Below are positions 27,032 to 37,180 of a stretch of 64,000 nucleotides of DNA, one piece after another. Each line of letters opens with the position of its first letter. The first letter of the stretch is position 1. This stretch comes from JAEULH01 sp963789785. GTDB lineage: Bacteria > Pseudomonadota > Alphaproteobacteria > Rhodospirillales > Defluviicoccaceae. The notes below the pieces were generated by a model. The model saw only the letters and a list, made by a program, of their open reading frames with translations. It ran no database searches and was not told the DNA's origin. The stretch is taken from the NCBI GenBank assembly GCA_963789785.1, contig CAWBNC010000017.1, forward strand, positions 94,908 to 158,907. The letters run 5' to 3'. A program made the translations under genes and the position numbers.

Positions 27032-28441
27032 TCACCTCTGTCCCAGGGCCGCCTTTAGCCGCTGCGGATCGATGGCGACGAGCAGGGCGTTCCCGGTCCG
27101 TGCGAACGCCGTGAAGTAGAAGCGGCTCCCCGCCTTGGCGTCGTGGCCATAGAAAAACATCTTGTCCGCGAGCATCGGCTCAAACGTCTTGAGATCGGCC
27201 AGCCGGACCGCCTTCCGGGTGGAGAGATCGAACTCGAAGAATGTCCCCTGTTCGGTGACGACGTAGATTTTTCCTTCCGACCTGTAGACGCTGAACACCC
27301 ACGTGTACCCGAACGGCTGCCTGGCTTTCTGACCGATGTTACCGAGATAGCTCCATTTCTCTCCCACCGCCGTATCGCTGAACCTGTAGATGTGCCCGAC
27401 GTTGTCCATTAGAAAACACTCGTGCGAAGCGGACGTCGGCGTGAAGCATTGGGCCGCGTCGATCGCCCGTTGATCGTGAAGTTTCCAGCCCTTCATTTCG
27501 CCGAACTTGTGGGTCTGGGGATCGTAGAAGTACACGTGATCGAAGATCGCCGGATCGTAGGGCGCGCCGTAGTACGCCAGCTCGGCGTTGCCGGCGGTAA
27601 AGTAGAGCCGGCCGCTGCGGGCCACCCACATCGCTCGGCCGGGATAGACGTACGGTCGCTTGTAATCCGGGCGGCCGAGCAGTTCGCTCTCGCCGCTGAC
27701 GATGTCGTAGCGGTAGATGTTTCCCGTTGGCGCCAGCGCGGCGTAGATGGCGTTGCGGGCCGGATCGACGACCTGGGCGATGAGCCCGCCGTGGGCCGCG
27801 CCCGTACCGCCCGGCTGGCCGGCGCTCAGATCGACGAACTGTCGGGCCGCCGGGTCGTGGGCGTACCAGTGAAAGCCGCGCACCTTGAGGTAGGTGTCAT
27901 CGAGCGTCGAGCTGTTCAGGTTGGCGACATAGACGCGGCCGTCGTGCCAGACCGGACGGGTATGGAACTTTTCCGCGATTTCGTCGTCCAGCCAGTTATG
28001 TGCAGCCTCGGATGCGCTTCGGGCGTCGCCGACGTAGCGAAGCACGCCGGCGTTCAGCCGGTAGAGCGCAGAGTTCGTTTTGTGATCCATGCCGGCGACG
28101 TAGATGCCCTGGGGCGTCCACGCGGCGCCCGACCAGCTTTGCGTCGGAACGAGGCCGCCCGGCGTTGTCGGCAACGTCCAGTACCAGATGCCATCCAGCT
28201 TGCCGGCGACCGCGGTCGAGCTCGGCGCGGGAGCCGCCTCCGCTGAAACAGCGAGCAGGCCGGCGAGGCTGGCGAACAGGCTGAACCGGACGAGGCGCGT
28301 AAGGTGAGAGAAACATCGGCCGGCGCTCGCTCGGGATGTTCCGTCCGCCCCGGCCGCAAGGACCGAGCGAGGGTCTCGCGGAGTCGCGTTGCCCGCAAAA
28401 GGACGCTTCCGATCGCCCATGCTGTCCTCCTCGGTCTTCAC
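27032..28441 (-). CDS. Secreted propeller-like protein of unknown function
   Basis: A protein of about 469 residues in which I recognise no named family. After a long N-terminus comes a probable signal segment, LVRFSLFASLAGLLAVSAEA, with a likely cleavage near AEA-AP. The rest is rich in short Trp/Tyr/Gly beta-strand patterns, such as RPVWHDGRVYVANL, YRYDIVSGESELLGRPDY and WVFSVYRSEGKIYVV, repeated at about 50-residue spacing. This suggests a beta-propeller. The start may be ATG 28441 or an internal ATG 28420 (MGDRKRP). It stands alone; the neighbours give no hint. Confidence 0.65.
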   Translation of the reverse strand: MKTEEDSMGDRKRPFAGNATPRDPRSVLAAGADGTSRASAGRCFSHLTRLVRFSLFASLAGLLAVSAEAAPAPSSTAVAGKLDGIWYWTLPTTPGGLVPTQSWSGAAWTPQGIYVAGMDHKTNSALYRLNAGVLRYVGDARSASEAAHNWLDDEIAEKFHTRPVWHDGRVYVANLNSSTLDDTYLKVRGFHWYAHDPAARQFVDLSAGQPGGTGAAHGGLIAQVVDPARNAIYAALAPTGNIYRYDIVSGESELLGRPDYKRPYVYPGRAMWVARSGRLYFTAGNAELAYYGAPYDPAIFDHVYFYDPQTHKFGEMKGWKLHDQRAIDAAQCFTPTSASHECFLMDNVGHIYRFSDTAVGEKWSYLGNIGQKARQPFGYTWVFSVYRSEGKIYVVTEQGTFFEFDLSTRKAVRLADLKTFEPMLADKMFFYGHDAKAGSRFYFTAFARTGNALLVAIDPQRLKAALGQR

Positions 28442-28547
28442 CCGCCCTGAGACAGTGGCGAACCCTTCATTATCACGCTACAGCCATGAAGTCCTCGAAG
28501 CTGACCGTGCACCTCTCCGAAGACAACGTCCGGACCACCGCCGCTGC

Positions 28548-28577
28548 TTGACATTCGCGGCTGTCAGCCGACACAAT
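28548..28577 (+). promoter_or_regulatory. Candidate sigma-70 promoter
   Basis: TTGACA at 28548-28553 and CACAAT at 28572-28577 are separated by 18 bp. The likely transcription start is only about 12 bp before the ATG of the ParB-like gene. The -35 box is perfect and the -10 box weak. Confidence 0.4.
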
Positions 28578-28596
28578 TGCTTGCGGCTTCAAGGGG

Positions 28597-28848
28597 ATGG
28601 CGGTGCGCGAGGTCAAGGTCGAGATCGCGAAGGTCTACGTGCCGATGGCACGCCGTAGGACGCTGGACGCGGCGCGCGTCGACGCCTTGGCCGAAGACAT
28701 TCTCGAGCGCGGTCTGGAGAACGCGATCCTGGTCCGGCCGGACGCCGACCGGCTGGTCCTGGTCGAGGGCCTGCACCGGCTGGAAGCCTGCCGTTCCCTC
28801 GGCGACGCAACCATCAGCGCGCTGATGGTCCAGGCGCGGAAGGCCTGA
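28597..28848 (+). CDS. ParB N-terminal domain-like protein
   Basis: An 83-residue protein that matches only the N-terminal ParB/sulfiredoxin-like fold: VPMARRRTLDAARVDALAEDI, then ENAILVRPD and the conserved LVEGLHRLEACRSLGD. In ParB this region forms the CTP-binding/dimer interface (the GxxR-type HRLEA motif). Here there is no helix-turn-helix DNA-binding domain, so it is not a complete partition protein. It lies tail to tail with the HigA gene (9-bp gap). Confidence 0.75.
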   Translation: MAVREVKVEIAKVYVPMARRRTLDAARVDALAEDILERGLENAILVRPDADRLVLVEGLHRLEACRSLGDATISALMVQARKA

Positions 28849-28857
28849 TGCGCCCGG

Positions 28858-29157
28858 CTACGCAGCGTGCGGATTGATCGACCGCAGTTCGGGCTCGATC
28901 TGCCGCCGCCGCTCCATCAGGTCGTAATCGTTCTGCAGGCCGAGAAAGACGCCCTCCGACAGGCCGAAGTAGCGCGTGAGGCGAAGATCGGTATCGGCGG
29001 TCATCGCGCGCTTGCCAAGAACAAGCTCATTGATCCGCCTAGGTGGCACGTGCACGGCACGCGCCAGTGCGTTCTGGCTCAGACCCATCGGCTTCAAAAA
29101 CTCTTCGAGCAGAATTTCCCCCGGATGCGGATTCGGCAGACGCTCATCGTCGGTCAT
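28858..29157 (-). CDS. higA: HigA-family antitoxin
   Basis: An XRE-type helix-turn-helix antitoxin of 99 residues. NPHPGEILLEEFLKPMGLSQ is the family's hallmark opening, followed by the HTH core NALARAVHVPPRRINELVLGK and a C-terminal helix containing LSEGVFLGLQNDYDLMERRR. I choose ATG 29157 (MTDDERLPN), 14 bp inside the end of higB, giving the usual overlapping toxin-first order. It would bind its own promoter and neutralise HigB. Confidence 0.9.
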   Translation of the reverse strand: MTDDERLPNPHPGEILLEEFLKPMGLSQNALARAVHVPPRRINELVLGKRAMTADTDLRLTRYFGLSEGVFLGLQNDYDLMERRRQIEPELRSINPHAA

Positions 29158-29434
29158 GGTAGTCGACGATCTCGACATCCTCGGGCCCTCCCTCTGTCCA
29201 GACAAAACAGATCCGCCATTGATCGTTCACGCGCACGCTGTGCTGGCCGGATCTTGCGCCTTTCAGCGCCTCCAGCCGATTTCCGGGCGGAACCCTGAGA
29301 TCGCCGAGCACCTTCGCCTGATTGAGCAATCGCAACTTGCGCAGGGCTATGGACTGGATGTCAGACGGCAATCTCCGGCTCCGCCGGCCGCTCCAGATCG
29401 TTTCCGTCTCGGGATCGGCGAAGCTCCTGATCAT
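29144..29434 (-). CDS. higB: HigB-family toxin (RelE-like mRNA interferase)
   Basis: A 96-residue RelE/HigB-type protein, a ribosome-dependent mRNA cleaving toxin. The family pattern is visible: MIRSFADPETETIW at the start, RKLRLLNQAKVLGDLRVPPG with the conserved basic helix, LEALKGARSGQHSVRVNDQWRICF, and the C-terminal VEIVDYHDRR. Toxin precedes antitoxin and overlaps it by 14 bp, as in other higBA loci. An accessory module between typA and the ParB-like gene. Confidence 0.92.
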   Translation of the reverse strand: MIRSFADPETETIWSGRRSRRLPSDIQSIALRKLRLLNQAKVLGDLRVPPGNRLEALKGARSGQHSVRVNDQWRICFVWTEGGPEDVEIVDYHDRR

Positions 29435-29484
29435 CCAACGTGACTATAACGCAGCGCGTTATAGCAGGCAAGCTGTTCTCAAGC

Positions 29485-31308
29485 CTAGGCCGCGCGCGCG
29501 GCCTTCTTGCGCTCGTGCTCGCGCAGGAAGCGCTTGCGGATGCGGATGGACTTGGGCGTCACCTCGACCAGTTCGTCGTCGTTGATGAACTCCATGGCGT
29601 ACTCGAGAGTCGCCTCGATCGGGGTGACGAGGATGATGTTCTCGTCGCTGCCGGCGGCGCGGATGTTGGTGAGCTGCTTGGCCTTCAGCGGGTTGACGGC
29701 CAGATCGTTGCCGCGCGAGTGGATGCCGATGACCATGCCCTCGTAGACGTCGGCGGCGTGGCCGATGAACAGCCGGCCGCGGTCCTGCAGGTTGAACAGC
29801 GCGTAGGCCAGCGCCTTCCCGGTCGCCATCGCGACCAGCGCGCCGTTGACCCGCCGGCCGATCTCGCCCTCGATCCGCGGGCCGTAGCGCTCGAAGGCGT
29901 GGTACATCAGCCCGGTGCCGGAGGTGGTCGTGAGAAACTCCGGACGAAAGCCGATCAGGCCGCGGCTCGGAATGAAGTAGTCGAGGCGCACCCGGCCCTG
30001 GCCATCCGGGACCATGTTTCGCAGCTCGCCCTTGCGCTGACCCAGCTTCTCCATCACCGCGCCCTGGCTCGTCTCGTCGATATCGACGGTGAGCGTCTCC
30101 CACGGCTCGTGCACCTCGCCGTCGACGGTCTTTAAGATCACCTCGGGCCGCGAGATGGCGAGCTCGAAGCCCTCCCGGCGCATGGTCTCGATCAGGATCG
30201 CCAGATGCAGCTCGCCGCGACCGGAGACCCTGAAGCGGTCGGGCGAGTCGGTCGGCTCGACCCTGAGCGCGACGTTATGGAGCAGTTCCTGTTCGAGGCG
30301 GTCGCGCAGCGCCCGGCTGGTGACATACTTTCCGTCGCGACCCTGCAGCGGCGAGTTGTTCACCTGGAAGGTCATGCTGACGGTCGGCTCGTCGACGACC
30401 AGCACCGGTAGCGGCTCCACCGCGTCCGGGTCGCACACCGTCTCCGAAATTTTCAGCCCGTCGATGCCGGTAAAGGCGATGATGTCGCCGGCCGCCGCTT
30501 CGTCGCGCTCGATCCGCTCGAGGCCCCGGAAACCGAGGATCTGCAGAATGCGGCCGCGACGCACCGTGCCGTCGGTGGCGGCGATGGCGACCGTCGTATT
30601 GCGGCGGATGCGGCCGCGCTGGATCCGGCCGATGCCGATGACGCCGACATAGCTGGAGTAGTTCAGCGAGCTGACCTGTAGCTGAAACGGCCCGTCGAGA
30701 TCGACCTCTGGCGGCGAGACGTGATCGACGATGGTCTCGAACAGCGGGACCATGTCGCCGGCGCGCACGTGCGAATCCCGCGATGCCCAGCCTTCGGTGG
30801 CCGAAGCGAAGATCACAGGGAAATCGAGCTGCTCGTCGCTGGCGCCGAGGCGGTCGAACAGGTCGAAGGTCTGGTCGACGACCCAGTTCGGACGCGCGAC
30901 CAGCCGGTCGACCTTGTTGACGACGACGATCGGGCGGAGACCGCGGGCGAGCGCCTTGCGGGTAACGAAGGTCGTCTGCGGCATCGGCCCGTCCACCGCG
31001 TCGACAAGGAGCAGAACGGAGTCGACCATCGACAGCACCCGCTCGACCTCGCCGCCGAAGTCGGCATGCCCGGGCGTGTCGACGATATTGATGCTCCAGT
31101 CTCGCCAGGTGATCGCGGTGTTCTTCGACAGGATGGTGATCCCGCGCTCGCGCTCGAGGTCGTTGCTGTCCATCACCCGCTCGGTGAACTCGCTGTGGCG
31201 GCCGAGGGTGCCGGACTGGCGCAACAATTGGTCGACCAGCGTTGTCTTGCCATGATCGACGTGAGCGATGATGGCGATGTTTCTCAGTCGCTCGACCGGC
31301 TCGCCCAT
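29485..31308 (-). CDS. typA: Ribosome-associated translational GTPase TypA/BipA
   Basis: A 607-residue translational GTPase related to EF-G, involved in ribosome assembly and stress or low-temperature growth. Motifs: G1 IIAHVDHGKTTLVDQLL at about 12-28, the effector-loop sequence LERERGITILSKN, G3 DTPGHADFGGEVERVL, and G4 VVVNKVDR. The C-terminal part contains SRGLIGFRPEFLTTTSGTG, typical of BipA. The reading frame is intact and of normal length. The plus-strand frames across it are antisense shadows. Confidence 0.97.
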   Translation of the reverse strand: MGEPVERLRNIAIIAHVDHGKTTLVDQLLRQSGTLGRHSEFTERVMDSNDLERERGITILSKNTAITWRDWSINIVDTPGHADFGGEVERVLSMVDSVLLLVDAVDGPMPQTTFVTRKALARGLRPIVVVNKVDRLVARPNWVVDQTFDLFDRLGASDEQLDFPVIFASATEGWASRDSHVRAGDMVPLFETIVDHVSPPEVDLDGPFQLQVSSLNYSSYVGVIGIGRIQRGRIRRNTTVAIAATDGTVRRGRILQILGFRGLERIERDEAAAGDIIAFTGIDGLKISETVCDPDAVEPLPVLVVDEPTVSMTFQVNNSPLQGRDGKYVTSRALRDRLEQELLHNVALRVEPTDSPDRFRVSGRGELHLAILIETMRREGFELAISRPEVILKTVDGEVHEPWETLTVDIDETSQGAVMEKLGQRKGELRNMVPDGQGRVRLDYFIPSRGLIGFRPEFLTTTSGTGLMYHAFERYGPRIEGEIGRRVNGALVAMATGKALAYALFNLQDRGRLFIGHAADVYEGMVIGIHSRGNDLAVNPLKAKQLTNIRAAGSDENIILVTPIEATLEYAMEFINDDELVEVTPKSIRIRKRFLREHERKKAARAA

Positions 31309-31679
31309 GGCGGCGGCAACTCCTTCAGTGAATGACGATTCGCGCTATCGGCTGCGCGGCGCTGGTGAATTGGCGCCCGCTGCCCGGCTGCCAAGGCAGA
31401 TCAGGTCAAGGCGGCCCGCCCCAGCGAGCGCGTTGATCAGACAGCGGTGCCTCCGCAGATGGATCGGTACGCGATGCGGTCAAGTCCCGCCGCTGCCGCG
31501 CCGATGCCGACCGGCCACTCATCTCTATCACACGATAAGCCATGGACGAAGCGCCGAACGTAGCATCGAGGGTGCGACGGCGGCTTGTTCGACGACTGGA
31601 ATGAACGGGGGTCGAGCCCGCCTACACGCAGGATCGGCAAGACGTCGCGAATTCTGCGGATCAGATTATGGAGAAATGC
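31309..31679. other. 371-bp gap between typA and the small membrane protein
   Basis: I see no supportable gene. It must hold the divergent promoters of typA and the small membrane gene, but no clear boxes stand out. Confidence 0.3.
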
Positions 31680-31865
31680 ATGCCTTTGATTACAATCGTC
31701 ATCATTCTCATCATCGTCGGCGTGCTGCTTTGGCTCGCCAATACCTACATCCCGATGGACCAAAAGATCAAAACGATCCTCAACATCGTCGTCGTCATCG
31801 CGGTGATTCTCTGGCTGCTGCAGGCCTTCGGACTTTTCTCCGGTGCGCCGGCGATCGGCGGCTGA
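31680..31865 (+). CDS. Small membrane protein, Thivi_2564-like
   Basis: A 61-residue protein that is nearly all membrane: a first helix in ITIVIILIIVGVLLWLANTY and a second in ILNIVVVIAVILWLLQAFGLF, joined by the short IPMDQKIK loop. This matches the family annotated as Thivi_2564-type membrane proteins, whose function is unknown. ATG 31680 has GGAG seven bases upstream, better than the in-frame ATG 31668. Confidence 0.85.
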   Translation: MPLITIVIILIIVGVLLWLANTYIPMDQKIKTILNIVVVIAVILWLLQAFGLFSGAPAIGG

Positions 31866-32080
31866 GGGATTTGCCTGCTGCTTCAAGCGGTCCCCGGCTC
31901 GGCACTGGGTCGGCACTGACGCTTTGACAAGACTCGGTTGATTTGAGCGCGGGCGGGGCCCAACTTAGCCGCCGGCGTTTCTTTTCGGTCCGTCAGCATC
32001 GGTTTGGGGAATGCCGCGACCGGACTCCACGGTACGCATTATCGACAGTCGCCTGGACCACAAAGGAAAGGAGAACAGTT

Positions 32081-32620
32081 TTGCAGCAAGTACCATCCGT
32101 CACGTTCAAGACTCGCGTACGAAACGACGCCCTCGGCGGCCCCAACCCGTTTGAGTGGAAGGATCTCTGCACCGACGAAATCTTCAAGGGCAAGAAAGTC
32201 GTCGTCTTTTCGCTGCCCGGCGCCTTTACGCCGACCTGCTCGAGCAACCACCTGCCGCGCTACGAAGAGCTGTGCGGCGAATTTGCCGCGCTTGGCGTCG
32301 ATCGCATCGTCTGCGTGTCCGTCAACGACGCGTTCGTCATGTACCAGTGGGGCAAGGCCCAGGGCGTAAAGAACATCTTTCTGCTGCCTGACGGCAACGG
32401 CGAGTTCACCCGTAAGATGGGCATGCTGGTCGACAAGTCGAACCTGGGCTTCGGCATGCGCAGCTGGCGCTATTCCATGTTCGTCAACGACGGCAACGTC
32501 GAGAAGATGTTCATCGAGGACGGCTACATGGACAACTGTCCGACGGACCCCTTCCAGGTCTCCGATGCGGACACGATGCTGGCCTACCTTAAAGCTCAGG
32601 TCGGCAGCAAGGCTGCGTGA
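32081..32620 (+). CDS. Peroxiredoxin (Prx5/TSA-type)
   Basis: A thiol peroxidase of 179 residues that reduces hydrogen peroxide and organic hydroperoxides. The peroxidatic Cys lies in VVVFSLPGAFTPTCSSNHLP, the Prx5 hallmark. VCVSVNDAFVMYQWGKAQG and KMGMLVDKSNLGFGMRSWRY follow as in the family. I place the start at TTG 32081, six bases after AGGAG; no ATG fits without adding unrelated residues. Its TGA overlaps the GTG of the next gene. Confidence 0.93.
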   Translation: MQQVPSVTFKTRVRNDALGGPNPFEWKDLCTDEIFKGKKVVVFSLPGAFTPTCSSNHLPRYEELCGEFAALGVDRIVCVSVNDAFVMYQWGKAQGVKNIFLLPDGNGEFTRKMGMLVDKSNLGFGMRSWRYSMFVNDGNVEKMFIEDGYMDNCPTDPFQVSDADTMLAYLKAQVGSKAA

Positions 32621-33090
32621 GCAGGAGCGTGCGGCGCGCCGGCCGATCGCTGTCGGTGCGCATGACGCGCAAACGGAAGAAGGCGCAGAGGGGCCTGGAG
32701 ACGGGCCCCGACGGCTTCGACATCGGCCGAGATCCGCGGCGTTTGTCGCCGGTAGAGCTGCGCGCTCTCGGCCATCGGGCCGTGCCGCTTCTGCAGACGA
32801 TACGCAGGCGCTGTGTCGACTGTTGCGGCGGCAGGGCCGACGAGGTGCGCCGATGCACCGCGGTCGCCTGCCCGCTGTGGCCCTACCGCATGGGAACCGA
32901 CCCGTGGCGGGAGGAAACATCCCGGCCGACGCAGACGGCGTCCGCGCCGGCAGCATCGCCGCCGCAGGCGCCAGCCTCCGGACAGACTGCTGCGGAACTA
33001 CCACCCGGGGAGCCGGCGGCGGCCAAACGGCGGCGTGGGGCCAAGACTGTCACGCGTCTGCCCCTCTTTGACGACGCACCCACAACATAA
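32617..33090 (+). CDS. Cys-rich protein of unknown function, coupled to the peroxiredoxin
   Basis: A frame of about 157 residues starting at GTG 32617, which overlaps the peroxiredoxin stop (GTGA). The recognisable part is the cluster RRRCVDCCGGRADEVRRCTA followed by VACPLWPYRMG: five conserved Cys that could bind a metal. I recall this motif in uncharacterised phage and alphaproteobacterial proteins. The tail is Pro/Ala-rich and low-complexity, ending in basic and hydrophobic residues. An internal ATG 32662 is another possible start. No enzyme signature is visible. Confidence 0.7.
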   Translation: MSRSVRRAGRSLSVRMTRKRKKAQRGLETGPDGFDIGRDPRRLSPVELRALGHRAVPLLQTIRRRCVDCCGGRADEVRRCTAVACPLWPYRMGTDPWREETSRPTQTASAPAASPPQAPASGQTAAELPPGEPAAAKRRRGAKTVTRLPLFDDAPTT

Positions 33091-33108
33091 GCCTCTCTTA
33101 TCTCTCAG

Positions 33109-33887
33109 CTATTGCTTCGCGGCGTCGGCCGTCAGGCCGTCGAGGAAGGCCCGGGTCGCAGGCAGGATGCGGCGGACGATTTCCTGCACGCCGGCCGCGT
33201 TCGGATGAATCCCGTCCGGCTGGTTGAGGGCGGGCACCGCCGCGACCCCTTCGAGAAAGAAGCCGTAGAGCGGCACATCGTGCCTGGCGGCGAGGCGGTG
33301 GAACACGGCCTCGAAGGACCGTCCGTAATCGGCGCCCAAATTCGGCGGCGCCTTCATTCCCGTCAGGATCGCCGGCAGGCCGCGGTCGTCGAGGAGGCCG
33401 AGAATACCGTCAAGGTTTTTCTCCATTGCCTCCGGGTCCAGACCCCGGAGCCCGTCGTTGCCGCCGAGTTCGACCATTACTGCATCCGGCCGATCCTGCT
33501 CCGGCCCGGCCAGCAGCCACGGCAGACGGGCCAGGCCGCCGGCGCTGGTATCGCCCGACACGCCGGCCCCGATAACCCGGATGTCGTAGCCTTCGGCACG
33601 CAACGCCGCCTCAAGCCGCGGGACGAAACCGTCGGCTTGCGCCAGTCCGTAGCCCGCGGTCAGGCTGTCGCCCAGCACCATCAGCCGCAACGGCTCCGTC
33701 GCGTCGGCGGCCTTCGCCATCCCCAACCCTGTCCCGCCGCCGGCGGCGAAAAGTGCTACGAATACCACCGCCCGGCCCACGGCTTTCAACGTGCCGGCCG
33801 CGGCTCCATATCGGCAGCAAGCGGCGCGTTTCGCATCGTCCGCCATCCGGAACCCGTATCGCCACCCGAGCCCGAGGAGTGCTCCGC

Positions 33888-33894
<7 letters not shown>
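33109..33894 (-). CDS. tesA: Arylesterase / lysophospholipase of the SGNH (GDSL) family, TesA-like
   Basis: An SGNH hydrolase of about 261 residues. The four blocks are present: block I LRLMVLGDSLTAGYGLAQAD with the nucleophile Ser, block II IGAGVSGDTS, block III VMVELGGNDGLRG, and block V DGIHPNAAGVQEI with Asp and His. A hydrophobic segment, AVVFVALFAAGGGTGLGMAKA, indicates export to the periplasm. The ATG at 33894 has AAGGAAG upstream; ATG 33846 is an alternative. It is divergent from the ybbA-type ABC gene and overlaps its start, like tesA/ybbA in E. coli. Confidence 0.92.
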
Positions 33895-34612
<718 letters not shown>

Positions 34613-34613
<1 letters not shown>

Positions 34614-37138
34614 TGTCCAACACCAGTCCGGCTCTCGCCTGGCGGCTGGCGCGGCGCGAGCTGCGCGGCGGCATCGCCGGCTTTCGCATCTTCATCGCCA
34701 GCCTCGCATTGGGCGTCGCCGCCATCGCTGCCGTCGGAACCCTCAGCGCGGCCATCGTCGGCGGCCTGCAGGCCGACGCCCGCGCCCTGCTCGGCGGCGA
34801 TGTCGAGCTGCAACTGTCGCAGCGTTCGCCGAATGCGGACGAAGCCGCGTGGTTGCGCACGCACGCTGCCGCCGTCTCCGACGTGATCGAGATGCGGGCG
34901 ATGGCCCGGGCCGGCGATACGCGAAGCCTGGTCGAGCTGAAGGCGGTGGACGGCGCGTACCCGCTCGTCGGCGGCGTCGAACTCGATCCCCCGGCGCCGC
35001 TCGCAGATGCGCTCGCCTTCCGCGACGGCCTGTGGGGCGCCGTGGCGGAGGCCGGCTTGCTGGCAAAGCTCGGCGTTGGCGTCGGCGAAAGCGTCCGGGT
35101 GGGCGAGGCGGAGGTCCGGATCCGCGGTGTGACCGCCCGCGAGCCCGACCGGGTCGCCAACGTCATCAGCTTCGGGCCGCGGCTGATGGTCTCGGCGGCC
35201 GCGCTGGAGGCGACCGGCCTGGTCCAGCCCGGAAGCCTGTACCGGCACAACGTTCGGGTTGTGCTTCCCGAAGGCGTTTCCGCCCAGGACTGGACCGCAT
35301 CGGTCCGCGACGCCTTTCCGACCGCCGGCTGGCAGATCCGCGAGGCTTCGGCGGCAGCACCCGGCGTGCGCCGGTTCGTCGACCGGCTCGGCATGTTCCT
35401 GACCTTCGCCGGTCTATCGGCGCTTCTTGTCGGCGGTCTCGGCGTCGCCAATGCCGTGCGTCATTACCTCGCCGGAAAGGCCGAGACCATCGCGACGTTG
35501 AAGTGCCTCGGTGCGCCCGGCGCGCTGGTGGTTCAGGTCTACCTGTTGCAGGTGCTGGTCCTTGCCGCCATCGGCGTGACGCTCGGACTGATCGCGGGCG
35601 CCGGCCTGCCGCTCGGCCTGCTCGCGCTGCTTGGCGCCCGGGTGCCCATTCCCGTGGACGTCGCGATCTACCCTCAGCCGCTCCTCGTCGCCGCCGCGAT
35701 GGGCCTGCTGACGGCGCTCACGTTTTCGCTGTGGCCGCTCGGCCGGGCGCGCGAGGTGCCGGCCGGCGGCCTGTTCCGCCAGAGCATCGAAGCCGAAGGC
35801 GGGCGGCCGCGGCGGCGCTACATGGTCGGAGCCGGATCCTGCGCGCTGGCGCTGGCGGCGCTCGCCGTCGCGACCTCGCTCGACCCGTCCTTCGCCGCCT
35901 GGTTCGTCTTCGGCGCGGTTCTCACGCTGAGCCTCCTGCGCGGCGCCGGCGCGGCCCTCATGGCGCTGGCCGCGGTGTGGCCGCGGCCGCGCTCCGCGAC
36001 GTTGCGGCTGGCGATCAGCGGCCTCCACCGCCCGGGCGCGCCGACGCCCAGCGTGGTGATGTCGCTCGGCGCCGGGCTGACGGTGCTCGTCGCCGTCGCC
36101 CTTCTCGACAGCAACCTGCGCGCCCAGATCGGCGAGCGGCTGCCGGAGCGCGTCCCCGCCTTCTTTTTCATCGACATCCAGGACAGCCAGGCGGCGGCAT
36201 TCGATGCCGCCGTTGCAGCCGTCCCCGGCGCCGGGAAGATTGAGCGCGTGCCGTCGCTGCGCGGACGCATCGTCGCTATCGCCGGGGTCGGGGTCGAACA
36301 CGCGCCGGTCGACGCTGACGCCGCCTGGGCCGTGCGCGGCGATCGGGCGCTGACCTATGCCGCGACGGCGCCGGCCGATGCCGACATCGTCGCCGGTGAG
36401 TGGTGGCCGGCGGATTACGCGGGACCGCCGCTGCTCTCGCTCGATGCCGATCTCGCCCGCGGCTTTCACGTCGGCGTTGGCGATGCGATCACCCTGAACG
36501 TGCTGGGCCGCGAGATCACCGCCAAGATCGCGTCGCTGCGCCGGATCGACTGGCGCGCGGTGCCCTTCGACTTCGCCATGATCCTGAACCCGGCGACACT
36601 CGCCGGCGCGCCGCACACCCAGATTGCCGCGGTCTACGCGCCGGAAAGCGCGGAGGCCAACATCGAGCGGGCGGTGACCGACCGCTTCGCCAACATCACC
36701 GCGATCCGCACCCGCGAGGCGCTGACGGCGGTCAGCCACCTGCTCGATCGCGTTGCCTGGGGCGTGCGCGGCGCCGCGGCCGTCACGCTTGTCGCCGGCG
36801 CACTGGTGCTGGCCGGGGCGATCGCCGCGGACCGCCGGCGGCGCACGTTCGAGGCCGTCGTGTTCAAGGTCCTGGGCGCGACGAGGATGCGGATCGCCGG
36901 CGCCTACCTTGTCGAGTATGGCGTCCTCGGGTTCCTGACCGCGGCGATTGCCGCCGCGCTCGGGATCGCCGTCGCCTGGGGGGTGAGCGTCGGCGTCATG
37001 GACTTCGCATGGTCCGTCCGCTGGGATGTCGTCATCGCGACCGTGGCCATCTGTGTCGCGCTTACCCTCGCGATCGGCTTCGCCGGCACCTGGCGGATCC
37101 TCGCCCGCAAGGCCGCCCCCTACCTGCGCAACGACTGA
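34613..37138 (+). CDS. ybbP: ABC transporter permease, YbbP/FtsX-like
   Basis: An integral membrane permease of 841 residues with two FtsX-type repeats. Helix 1 lies in FRIFIASLALGVAAIAAVGT, followed by a large periplasmic part. Helices near MFLTFAGLSALLVGGLGVANAV and VLVLAAIGVTLGLIAGAGLP end the first half, and a second periplasmic domain and three C-terminal helices (VAWGVRGAAAVTLVAGALVL, then LGFLTAAIAAALGIAVAWGV) end the second. It partners with the ATPase upstream. The overlap and order match tesA-ybbA-ybbP. Substrate unknown. The reading frame is clean over 2.5 kb. Confidence 0.92.
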
Positions 37139-37180
37139 AGCCGGATCGGGCAAGGCGGGGCAAACCTTATCGATGTGCGA

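Noticed and set aside
31943..32080. N-terminal extension of the peroxiredoxin
   Set aside because: The upstream residues are Arg/Ser-rich and unrelated to the family; TTG 32081 has a proper ribosome-binding site.
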